NCBI RefSeq assembly: GCF_000208865.1
Contig: NC_018394.1
Span: forward strand, 1,323,635 to 1,387,634
Direction: 5' to 3'
DNA length: 64,000 nt
Origin: Neospora caninum Liverpool
Lineage: Eukaryota; Apicomplexa; Conoidasida; Eucoccidiorida; Sarcocystidae
Positions 24,152 through 34,541 of the stretch are shown here, in pieces (the first letter of the stretch is position 1; the number at the start of each line of letters is the position of its first letter). The notes beneath the pieces are model-generated. The model had not been told where the DNA came from and searched no databases. It saw nothing but the letters and a program-made list of their open reading frames with translations. A program made the position numbers and the translations under genes.

Positions 24152-26879
24152 GGTGCAGGCGTAAAGAGAGATTTTTTTTCAAGGCAAGCTTCAAATCCAG
24201 CGAGAAAAGTTTTCTCTCAAGCAGGCAAGCGGTCGTTCTTCTCGCGCGCTCTCAGCCGTAAGAGAAACTGGAAACGTTTCTCATCAACCTCTAGGGCGGG
24301 CGAGAGAAAAGACAAAACAGAGCCAGGCCGACTGCGAGAGAAAGAGGCAGAGATGGAAGAAAAGGAAGAAAGAAGGGAAAGACGAGACGGCTTGGCGGAA
24401 AAAAAGACAAAGGGGGAGTTGTGGAAGAGGCGTCAGAAGACGAATAACAGGAAGGGAAGACTAGGCAAGACACACAGACAGGTTGAATGAGGTTTCTCTT
24501 TCTCAGGAGAAAGAGAAAACAAAAGAGAAAAGAGGGAAAACGCGTACTTCGTCCTCCAACCCTCGTTCTCGCGGGACAACGCGCGAGAAAGACTCCAGGC
24601 CATGCGATAGTGCAGAAAAACAAACCCTTTACAAAGCCTCCTTCCTTTTCTTTTTTATCTTCCTCTGCTTTCCATCGTTCGATTCGTTTCCTTCTTTCTC
24701 CTCTTTTCCGTCTTCTTATTCTTTTCCTTCGTGCTGATCCCTTTTGTCTTCGGATCCTGTCTCCTTCGTTTCTTCTCTTTTTCTGAAGGCGTACCGTTGC
24801 TTTCTGCTCCCTCAACAGACGACCTCTGAAAAGAAAAAGGGAGAAAGGAAGAGGAAGTGTGTGTGTTGGATGGGAGAGAGGAAAGAATGCATTTTTGCCT
24901 GGAAACACCTTGGCGAAAAAGAGTTTTTTCTTGCATGCAGAGAGGCGTGTGCATGCGCTAGGAAAGGTTCTTCCGCTGGCTTCTCTCTTACCTCTCGCGT
25001 TCGCTCCGGTGTTTTTTTTTGCTTCTTGCCTTCTCTGAAAAGAAAAACGGCCGCTTTTCCTTCGATGTGCTACAACCCTTTCGCATTTGTAAACAGCAGA
25101 CATAGACCTTCAAAAGCATGTCTATACAAACACCTACATCTTAATATAGATTTAAGTATACCACATATATACATCTAGATTACGTGTTTATATACATGTA
25201 CATGTGCATACGAAAGGAAGCCTGTGTATGCATATGTATACGTATTATATATGACCCTCGATGTATTTATTCCTATCTCTATGTTTCTGTGCCTCTATGT
25301 ACAAGTATATATACATGTATGTATTAAATTTTGATATGTCCTCCATTCCGAGAACGCCGTCATACTCTCTCCATGTTTTTCTTGCCGAAAGATCGAAAGC
25401 ACTCCTCAGCGCGTACTTTACGGAACGCTTTTCGTCACACATGAAAGCTGCGGCTTGGTTTTTGCAGAAAATACACTTTTTTCTGCCATCGAGACTTTCC
25501 CCTGTGTCTGTTCTGTGGAAGGCTCGAAGCGATCGGCTCGCAAAAATTTGAGATCTGGGAATGTGTGAATGGACCTAAACTTCTGCTTGTAAAGAAGACG
25601 GCTCCAATAAACCTCGTTTTCCACACCCGATACGTCAAAACAGGTACGTTCCCCCAGGACGTGAAAAAACTTCTACATGGGTGGCGAAGAGTACCCCTTT
25701 GCTCAGAAACGCGCGTTTTTCGGGCTCCAGAGACGGATGAAGCTTTCGACACGTCCGACACTGGAACAGACGGGAGAAAACTCAAAAGAAACGAGGCGGG
25801 GATTTCTTTGCTATCAAGAAGAGGAAGCAAAGGCACATCCAAGACAAAGGTCTGCGAATCCCCTCTTCCTCACATGGCTGTTTCTCATTTTTCCTTCACC
25901 TGTGAAAAGACGACTGGCATTCAGTCAAGCATACACACATGCCTACACACTATATATACATATTTGTACATATTGTGTATAGATACCCCTGTATACACAT
26001 ATAATTTCATGTGTACTTAGACATTTACACCTACCCTTACATACTGATTTACATGCATATATCCACTTACATATATGTATATATGTATATATATATATAT
26101 ATATATATCCTTACTTGCACACGTCTTGATGCTTACACAGGAGGTGTTGGGTGAATGTTTTTACGTGCACAGTTTTGGACCTATTTCCTTCCATAAAGAC
26201 ACTTCTGCGTGTGTGAATCGGAGGGTTTTCTTGTGACACTATTTTGCAGGAAAAACAGACTGCTACAGAGATGAAAACGATCTTCGACGCGCCTCTTCTC
26301 CGGAGACAGAACCACTCTTTTTCGTGCACCAGTCCTTTCCTGTATGGAATTCACATAAACTGAGTCTCATCCAGAAAATCTCTTTCTCTATAAATGCAGG
26401 CTTTTAACGCACGAACATTGTTGTACACATATGTAGGTTGTGCATCCTTACACGTATAATATCCCACTTGACACACACCATACTCATGTATTCATCCGCA
26501 TAGTTACACGTATGTGTAGCTCTATCGTAAGTGCGTGCATCTGCATATACACTTGCATTTATTGTGTACCTTTATATCTTGTAGATTTGTAATTTGCGCA
26601 TATTCACACAAATAAAAACTCGGGGCCGGGGACAACGATATGCCGCGGCTTTGACTCCTAAGCTGCGTCATTGCGAGATCTGTTTTCTAGCCTTTTTTGT
26701 CTGGTACAAGATACTTTACTGCCGGCGTTTTATCTCCCCCGACGTTAAGAACTTCCCAACATCCTACGGGAGTTATTTTCGCCTCGCACAGCCTAGTCTC
26801 TCCTCTTGCAGCGTCGCGCGTGCCTTGTCGGGTTCGACGAGGAAGCGAAGGAGGCAGCAAAGAGGGAGGGCTCTCTGCG

Positions 26880-26893
26880 TTTAGGGTTTAGGG
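26880..26893 (+). repeat. Two TTTAGGG units (interstitial telomere-like)
   Basis: Two exact tandem copies of TTTAGGG, the apicomplexan telomere heptamer, followed by TT. They lie about 650 bp upstream of the EF-hand gene. Confidence 0.8.
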
Positions 26894-27455
26894 TTGAAAA
26901 AGAGAGCGCCGAAGGATTCGCATCGTTAAAAAACGCTTTCCACCGTGACTTCTTTTCTCAACCCAGTCCAAACGCGGAACTTAACGCTCGGCGTGAGAGA
27001 GAGCTCGCACGCGCCGTGTCTGGGCGTGTCGGGTGTTAGCTAGTTGCAGAAGGGAATTGCGTTGTGTTCCTTTTCCTGCAGTCCGTTTCCCCCTTTTTCC
27101 TTTTCACTGAATTCTGCTTTTTTTCGCTGGTCTGAGCGTCCTGCAGCGTCATCGGGTCGCTTGCGTCTTCGGTATCTCCCGAGGCAGCTCTGCACGAGGT
27201 TCGTCACTCGCCTCCGTGAGGCGACAAACCACGTCGATTGTCTTTTCTTCGCCGTCCCTTTTCTCCGTTCTTCTTCCACTTCTCATCTCCGTGTTCTGCT
27301 CTCTTCAACTGCAAAAGGTAACCGGATTTTCCCGGGAGTTAGCTGAGGAAAAAGCTGTGTGTTTTCCGACGCCTCTCAGCTGTAGCGGCGCCCTCGGCGT
27401 CATACGGGTCGCGCTCTGCCGCTCGCGTTCTCTTTTTCACTCTCGGAAAGCGGGA

Positions 27456-27462
27456 AGAGACG
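27456..27462 (+). promoter_or_regulatory. WGAGACG promoter element candidate
   Basis: AGAGACG about 80 bp before the start codon of the EF-hand gene. WGAGACG is a described Toxoplasma promoter motif, but a 7-mer occurs often by chance. Confidence 0.3.
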
Positions 27463-27541
27463 CTTTTCCTTTGCTCTTCGTTTTCGGAGATTTTAAGGCC
27501 TTTTTACGGCGAAAACCGTCTTCTTTCAGCTCCCAGTCAAG

Positions 27542-28528
27542 ATGGCGAGCAATGTAAGCCGCGCGTGAACTGTAGACACATTCCGTTGCGGACAAGACTC
27601 TGCAGCCTCAGACCAGCTATAAACACTCAACTGCATAAATATCAGTATTATCTTGATTTCATAGTTCAAGATCAGAAGGCACTGACCAAACAAGATAATC
27701 AGTTTGCTGTCCACACAGGCATTCCGCTCACGTCTCCCTTGGGGGCTGCCTCGAGATATGTGCGACTCGATTCTTGCCGCGTCTGGGGTGTATGTACAGC
27801 TGGAGAGCATCTTCAAGATTTTTGACAGCGACGGAGACGGGAAACTCACTTGCATCGAAATGCACCAGGCACTTGGTGCGTCTGGATGTGCCCCCTCGTA
27901 AGTTCTCGGTCTTTTCGTCTTTCATCCATCTTCTCGTATTTCGGTGGAGCCCGCAGCTCCAAAAAAACAATCGTGAGGAGCGAAGGAAACAAAGTCGGAG
28001 AAAGGCGGAAAACGAGGAGCGGAAGTTAAACGCAGGAGTGAGGATTCGAAGCGTAACAGTGAGGAGTCTCGGACTGGCTTCTTCGTTCCAGTCTGCCTGC
28101 TCTCCGAGGCAATCAGTTGAGCAAAAAGCTAGGCTTTTCAGCGGCAAAGAAACCAAGGGTGTCGCCTCACCTGCAGTCGAGCTTCATCCTTACAACACTG
28201 CCCTCTTATCTAGCGCACGAATTTTGGAAATGATGCTTTCTCAGATACATATATCTAAATACGTGAGTCTTTGTCTCTGTTTAGAGGTACATGTATAGAG
28301 GTGTTTGCTGAAACATACCACCAGCCGGCAATGTCTGATTCCGTATTCGTGTAGGCCTCTGGATGCGTTTATGTGCATGGACTGCAGGTGTACGCACACT
28401 CCGAACTCGGCACGAGAGAGGTGGATTTCGGAGCAGCCTGTTTCACAGCAAAGCCTCGTTCATTGTTCGAAATGACCTGTAATCTCCATAGACGTATTTT
28501 TTGATAAATATATATGTGCATGTCCATT

Positions 28529-28561
<33 letters not shown>

Positions 28562-29426
28562 GTGAGCGCTTGGAGGTCGCACATATGCACATTTTTATAG
28601 TAAGAGAAGTGGAAGGCGAGGTGCAAAAGTATCTTTTCTGCGGGCTGTGTGTTGTTTTTCAGCGTGGAGGAAGTGCAGGAGGCCGTGAAAGCGAAGGGGA
28701 GCGACTTTGGCGATTTTGCCCTCTTCAAGGCTCTCTACGGCGCGTGCTTGGAAACGCGAATCTCCGCGGCTGAACTCGTGCCTCTCTTTGGAGTGAGGAG
28801 GCAGAGACGGAAGAAACTCAGAGGCTTCAGAGCAGAAATCCCGGCATTCCAGAAAGAGGGGGACAGTTGAAAATGCAATCTAACACGCGTCGTGCCTAAG
28901 AGTGCAGGCACGGCAGAGGACAGAGGAAGAAGACCATCCTTGCGAATTCTTCACTACTGAGAGAAGAAACTGGAAGATGCGTTTCTCTCGAATTCTCAAC
29001 TGCGAGGGAAAAAAGCAGTCTCGGAAACGAGAGGCGCGGCGACAGGAAGCCCTCTTCTTTGCTCTGGGTGGCAGAAAGGAAGAATTCAAAACATGAAATG
29101 AATTACAGGGAAAGGAATGCGGGTGTGTTCGAGCTCCACCGCCCCCCTGACCAGAGGCGCCTTAGACCAGACACGCTTTTCTCTCGGTTTGTGCTCATCC
29201 ACCTTCTTTTCGCTTCTCTCTTTTCTTTCTTTCCCAGGTTGTGGATCCAGCAAAGAAGGGCGTTGTCGACGCTCGGTCTCTGAACTATTTGTTGACGAAT
29301 TTCAACGAGAAACTCACCCCTGCGGAGGCTGACGAATTCATTCAAGGCATGCTCGGTTTGCCTAAGGAGGGGACCGTTCCCATTCCTGACGTGGCTCAAA
29401 AGCTGGAACAACTCCAGAAAATTTAA
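27542..29426 (+). CDS. EF-hand protein of calmodulin / myosin essential light chain type, 169 aa
   Basis: Exons 27542-27553 (MASN only), 27719-27897, 28663-28792 and 29238-29426 sum to 510 nt in frame. EF-hand 1 is intact: IFKIFDSDGDGKLTCIEMHQAL, with DxDxDGxL calcium ligands at about residues 37-48. The later half (VVDPAKKGVVDARSLNYLLTNF, then LTPAEADEFIQGMLGLPKEG and a final IPDVAQKLEQLQKI) resembles the degenerate C-terminal hands of myosin essential light chains, with poor calcium ligands. A role as a light chain on a class XIV myosin neck is plausible but inferred; a calmodulin-like regulator is the alternative. The 4-codon first exon is typical of light-chain and calmodulin genes. Exon 2 also holds one GTGTATGTACAG element (SGVYVQLES). 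Confidence 0.75.
27590..27718. other. AT-rich block in intron 1 of the EF-hand gene, possible NUMT
   Basis: This block is AT-richer than its flanks and has an open minus-strand frame with hydrophobic Ile/Leu runs (KLIILFGQCLLILNYEIKIIL), like mitochondrial DNA. I could not assign it to cox1, cob or cox3, so a mitochondrial origin is only a suspicion. Confidence 0.25.
27787..27800. repeat. GGTGTAYRTACACC element
   Basis: GGTGTATGTACAGC in exon 2 of the EF-hand gene, read as GVYVQL just before EF-hand 1. Confidence 0.75.
28387..28399. repeat. GGTGTAYRTACACC element (degenerate)
   Basis: GGTGTACGCACAC in intron 2 of the EF-hand gene. Confidence 0.5.
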
Positions 29427-29800
29427 TTCGAGAGAAAGGAAGTTCTTTTGCCCGCAGTCCCCGCGGAGCAGAGAGACGGGGCGCCATCTGCGGATGGAGA
29501 GCAACCTGCTTCAAACAGAGAGAGAGGGTTGCGAGAAACGCCGTTCAGACGCGGAGAACCAGAAAGCAGTTTGTCCATTTCGCGATTGCAAGTCAGCGGG
29601 GAAATGACGTGAAGACCCTGCGGGGTGTACTCAACGAAAGCCGCACGAGGCTTCCATGACAGAGACCACGCGACGAATCAAAAGAACGGCTTGAAATTAA
29701 ATCATGTATGCATATATTTTATTCGTACATATTCATATATCTGTATTTAGTGTATCAATTTTCCACGTTGCATGCATGCACATCTTCAATTGCGCATTTG

Positions 29801-29840
<40 letters not shown>

Positions 29841-31223
29841 CTGTATATGAGTATATACGTGCATATATGTATAGGCATGTTACTATGCATTCGAAGAGCC
29901 GCACTTTTGTATCGAGGCGCAAAACACGAGAGAAAAAGGGTACAAAGAACGATAACCCGCTATATATATCTCTTTTTCGTTGAATATGTGTGCATACATT
30001 CATCTACTGCCGGACGTGCATGTGCGTCGGGGTTTTGTTTGGTCGAGAAGGAAGACATGCGTTGGAGAGGCTGTGCGGTTTGGTGCTCGAGGCTGACGAG
30101 CAGCCTCGAGGCCAAGACCGTTTTTCCTCGTTTCCGGCCGATAGCGAGGAAATAGGAGCACGGTTTTGCCACGAGGAGGGGAGAAAAGAGACGCGTTTCT
30201 GCTCTCTGCAGTTTGTTCTGCAAGAGGCGGAGAAACCGAGAAGTCAGGGAGCGACGCACTCCGGGGTACACTGCGGAGAAAGAGTGAACGCAGTGGAAAG
30301 AAGATAGTAGTGTCGGGGCACAGAGGATTTGGCAGTGAGCAAAAAGAGGAAAGGTGCACCCAGGCGAGAAAGAGACAGGGATCGAAGGCGCTTTTCGGCA
30401 AGTCTGCGAGAGACTGTCGTGGGCAACAGCCTTTTCTCGACACACATCGGTCGAAACATTTGTTCGAGTTTCCTTTTCTCTCTTCCGCGTTCATCGCGAC
30501 GAACGGAAAGTGTCTTTTATTTCGCCAGTTTCGTCTCGCACCTCCAGAGCAGCCCCCTCTTCCTCTGTTCAGTCTGAGAGAAAGCTGTTTTCTTGGAAAG
30601 GGAACCTCGAGCGAAAGAGCGAGAGAAACCCCAGGGGTGAACAGGCAATCTCGGCAGGTTTCTCCAGTCTCTCCGGTAACTTCTCTCTCGCCGAAAAAGT
30701 CGGGATGTAACCTAGCTTCTCTCCACACGCAACTTCGAACTGGATTTCCACATCCACGTACACCTATATATATATATATATACATATCTTTGGATGGGTA
30801 TTTGCATGTGCATAGATTTGCGCCTGTGCATTTCACATTTTCTCTTTATATCGTGGTAAGTCAGAAGGCGAGGAGTGAAGAGAGCAGAGAAATCGACACG
30901 GGCTTTTCCTTTCCGTCTATGAAAGAACAGTCTTGCCAGCCTGCTGGTCTTTGAAAGAACTATCCACCTGCAGGGGTGTACACATCTATATCCTTCTATA
31001 TGGAGATCTGAATATATATGGATGTGTGTGTGTGTGTGGAGCGAGGGAACATTGGAAGAAAGAGAATCTTTTTGTCTCTGCAGAAAGCAGACGAGAACCA
31101 ACGGTTGGCAGGGTTGCATCCTCTCGCGCGTTTTCTCTCCTTCCTCAAACCAGGAGATCCTCGAAAAGCTGCGCATGCACGAGACATGGGTTTCCTTCGC
31201 ACAAACAAGACACCCCGAAACCT
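29427..31223. other. Convergent intergenic region
   Basis: Lies between the EF-hand gene (+) and the AP2 gene (-). It contains TA microsatellites at about 29805-29833 and 30763-30782 and a TGCATGCATGCA run near 29769. No gene is supported. Confidence 0.5.
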
Positions 31224-34200
31224 TCACTTTTCTTTCGCAAGGCGCATGTTGCGGCCTAGACAGTCTGCTTCGAGGTTCTTCATCGCCTCTTGACGCTCAA
31301 TTGCCAGCTTCTTCGCTTCCTCAAAACCGTGGAAATCTGCGCCAAAACCTCGAGACATGCAACGCCCATCCTCGTCCACATACCGACAAATCCAACTCCC
31401 CGTCACTTGATCGAAAGTGACTCCTGACAAAAAAAAAACTCATCAGACACAAATGCACTCGTAATTTCAGGTGGCATGCATGGAAATGAATATATATGTA
31501 AGTCTGCCTAGACGTGCGTATTGTAGCTATACAGTAATGATTATATATATATATATATATATATATGGATGCAGATGTGGACATGTGTATATATTTGTAT
31601 AGATTGATGTGTAGATTTATATACTTATGCATGCATTTGGCAGCGGCAGACTCGCACTCCCAGATCGTGTTTATATCTTGAGTGACTGGGGGGACTCTGA
31701 ACTTACCTTCAACTCCGGAAGAGAAGGTTGGTTTTTCCATGCGTCCTTCCTCCTGCATGCAAGAAGCCACAGAAGCGCGGCAAGAAACGGAGGGAAATGC
31801 ACACGCGAAACAACAGAGTGAAAGGACAGACGAGGACACCCCAGAAGAAACACGCCAAAACCAGGCTCTCCACACATTCATAAAGCAACAGAAACATCAA
31901 TACAACAAGATATAAAGAGAACGAGAGAAAGAAACATCTAGACAGCGAGATAGAGAAAGGGATAGAAAGACAGACAGAAACATGTAGAGACAACGCGACA
32001 GAGAAAGGAATAGAAAGAGAGATAGAAGCATCTTCAGACAGCGAGATATAGAAAGGGATGGAGAGATGCTTCTGCTTTATTCAACATCGATCGCCATCGG
32101 CTGCTTTCCGCTTGTGTGTGCGATTTATTTAGACAGATACACGCAACTCGAGAACAGTGTTTGTCGCCGCACCTCCATCTGTTTGAGGAAGGCGAGAGCC
32201 TCGCGCTTGGCCCGCGCGATGCCGAACTTCTTCACAGGGAACGGCTTTGCAGATTTCTTCAAATTTTCGTAAAAGTAGACCTCCCAGGCTTCGTTCAACG
32301 GCTCCCAGATCAAACACGGATGCGGCGACTCAAAGTAGCTCGGGTGTATAGACACCTCCTTCGGCCGGGCTGCATGCACTGGCCGGAATCTGCGAAACGC
32401 AAGAGGAACAAAGACAGCCAGATTCCTGACGGAAAGAAACGACGAAGCAGAAAAGGCGAAGCAGCCGCAAAGGAGAAGAAACAGAAAAACACGCTGGAAA
32501 ACAGAGGCGAGAAAAAGAGGAGAAAAAAAAGCGTGGAAAAGAGACCGCGTCGAAGGGAAGGTGCGTCAGAAAGGTCAGGAGTAATAACAGAGATCGCCTC
32601 CTGCTTGGGGAGGGGGGGGGTGGAGGGAAGGTGAGAGAATGCGAGACTGAGAGATGCAAAGAAGAGAGCGACAAAATTCCCACTGCGGTCCTGAGATCAT
32701 AGAAGTCGGCGATGGGGAGTAAACAGGAAGCGTTCTCTAGCAAAACTATATATATATATATATATATACATAAGCAGATGCAAACTATACAAATGCACAA
32801 TTGTAAATATATATAATATATATATATATATATAATATATATATATATATATAATATATATATATATATATAATATATATATAATATATATATATATATG
32901 CATGATGTACGTGTATATGGAGATAGGGGCCTCGCAGTCCTCTTGAGACGGTACTCAGATGAAGACTTCCGCCTGTTCCCTCCAGGTGTGTGGTTGCATC
33001 TCCACATTGTCAATATATGATTATTCGAGAAGACGCGTTTGCCTCTAGTCGACTTACCTATTGGCACTGATTGCTCGAAAGGCGTTGCCAATTCCCCACT
33101 GGAAGACATATTGAATCATGCCTTCCGGCTGTCTGTACACCTTAGGCTCGTCGTCGCTGTCATCTGTGGCGCGTTCGTCCGCCGCTTGCTGGTCGTTCGC
33201 CTCTGCGTCTCCTCGCGCAGTTTCGCTTTCATCGCTTCCTCTCTCAACGTTTCCCCTTGCGCCGCACTCTCCGTCGCCTTTCGCTGTCCGCCCAGGTGCC
33301 TCCCGCCCCTCTCTGTGCTGGCGTCTTCTCTGTTCTTCTGCCTTTTCTTTCTCCTCGGTTTCTGCGTCTCTCTTCACTTCCTGCGCCGCCATAAAAATCC
33401 GCCTGGTCTGGGTGAAAGACACGAGCAGAGAAGAGCCTTTGAAAGGAGCCGACGCGACGCTCCGAGGTGTACGTACACCGCAGGCATCCTGCACTGGCAG
33501 GTTCTCTCCTTCTCTGTGTTCGTTTCGTGTGTGGTAGACAGCAAAAGAGGAAGAAGGAAGCAGAAAAGGGAGTCGAGAGGAACGACGAACGCTGTCGCTA
33601 CAGATGCAAGTTGGACCGGGAGTGAGTTGCTGCTTAGAAAGCGAGAGGCGCCAGCGATCAAGGAAAGGAGAGACATGAAGGCTGGTCTCACGAAGCGAAC
33701 TGGCGTCACAGAGATCAAGCGGAAAGTTTGCAGGGAAAGGAGAGAGAAGGGAGCCAGGGGGGCCAGATACACAAGACAGAGAGGTGCGCGGTAGCGAGTG
33801 ATGCGTGCGCCGCGATGCGTGAAGTAGCCGCCCAGACAGGTGACCAACCGACCGACGCTGAGGTGTACGTACACGGGAGCAGATGCCTCGAGCCGTGTGT
33901 CGCCAGGTCGCGGAAGAGCCAGGGAACACACCGGACCACGAGGGGGCTTCTTCTGGACCAAAACACTGGACGGTTGTTGGCGACGGCAACTGTGAATCGG
34001 AGCGTCCTGGCGAGCCCGATCTTCCCCCTCTTTCCGTGTTACCGCCGTTTTGTCTAGAAGCAACGCATGCAGAGACTGGATTGTCAGCGGGAGCGCGAGA
34101 AGTGCGCCCACGGGAGAGAAGAAGAGGACGAGAAGGCCGGGGGCGTGCCTCGGAGACGCGGCAGAGCGAGGGCGTAGGACATGAAAAGAGGGACGACGAG

Positions 34201-34541
34201 GGAAAAGAGGTGCGTGAAGAAGTCGGGGAAGAGAGAGAGAGAGAGAAGGCACATGAGGAGAAAGGAACAAGACGCAGCGCGGACGACAGACTGGCTGGGG
34301 TCAGGGCCGTGGCCCGCCCAGACAACAGGATTGGAGACGCCATTGTGGTGCGTTTTCGGGTGTATGTACACCCCACATTGGAAAGGGAGAGTTGATGCAT
34401 CCCAGTTCTCAGACTCCAGAAGGAAACGGCGCCTTCTGTCTTCTCTGTTTTCCCCCGTTCCGCTTCCGGCGAACTCTCGATCAGAGAGGCTCGCGCAGCA
34501 GGGCTGCATGCGTTCAAAAAGCGTCGTCGAGGGCCGTGCAC
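31224..34541 (-). CDS. Protein with two AP2-like domains
   Basis: Exons in transcript order: 34541-33058, 32389-32173, 31752-31707 and 31423-31224 (1947 nt, 648 aa from the 5'-most ATG). The 46-nt third exon restores frame. Domain A (exon 2) contains CLIWEPLNEAWEVYFYENLKK, KPFPVKKFG and AKREAL. Domain B (exons 3-4) contains GVTFDQVTGSWICRYVDEDG, RGFGADFHGFEEAKKLAI. Both have the Trp and the GF-x2-AK helix pattern of ApiAP2 domains. The start is uncertain: ATG at 34343 gives an Arg/Ser-rich, acid-poor leader like an organelle targeting peptide, and ATG at 33392 gives a 265-aa protein. It may be a transcription factor, or an AP2-derived organellar protein such as a mitoribosomal component. Confidence 0.75.
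32342..32356. repeat. GGTGTAYRTACACC element (degenerate)
   Basis: GGGTGTATAGACACC in exon 2 of the AP2 gene, read as VSIHP. Confidence 0.5.
32806..32899. repeat. Higher-order TA minisatellite in AP2-gene intron 1
   Basis: A TA run broken every ~20 bp by an extra A (TAATATATATATATATATA), giving about four larger units. It lies in the intron between 33058 and 32389. Confidence 0.85.
33129..33141. repeat. GGTGTAYRTACACC element (degenerate)
   Basis: CTGTCTGTACACC in exon 1 of the AP2 gene, read as KVYRQP. Confidence 0.5.
33466..33479. repeat. GGTGTACGTACACC element, perfect palindrome
   Basis: A fully symmetric copy in the 5' exon of the AP2 gene, read as GVRTPRS if translated. Confidence 0.85.
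33862..33874. repeat. GGTGTAYRTACACC element
   Basis: GGTGTACGTACAC in the 5' exon of the AP2 gene, read as RVRTPQ if translated. Confidence 0.8.
34358..34374. repeat. GGTGTAYRTACACC element with extended arms
   Basis: GGGTGTATGTACACCCC near the 5' end of the AP2 gene, in a third frame (GCTYT). Confidence 0.85.

Larger units (their letters stand above)
24152..27541. other. Divergent intergenic region
   Basis: Shared upstream region of ALG6 (-) and the EF-hand gene (+). It contains AT-rich stretches at 25100-25340 and 25930-26600, with a (TA)n run at 26089-26108, two telomere-type heptamers at 26880-26893, and an AGAGACG match at 27456-27462 about 80 bp before the EF-hand ATG. No gene is supported. 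Confidence 0.5.
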
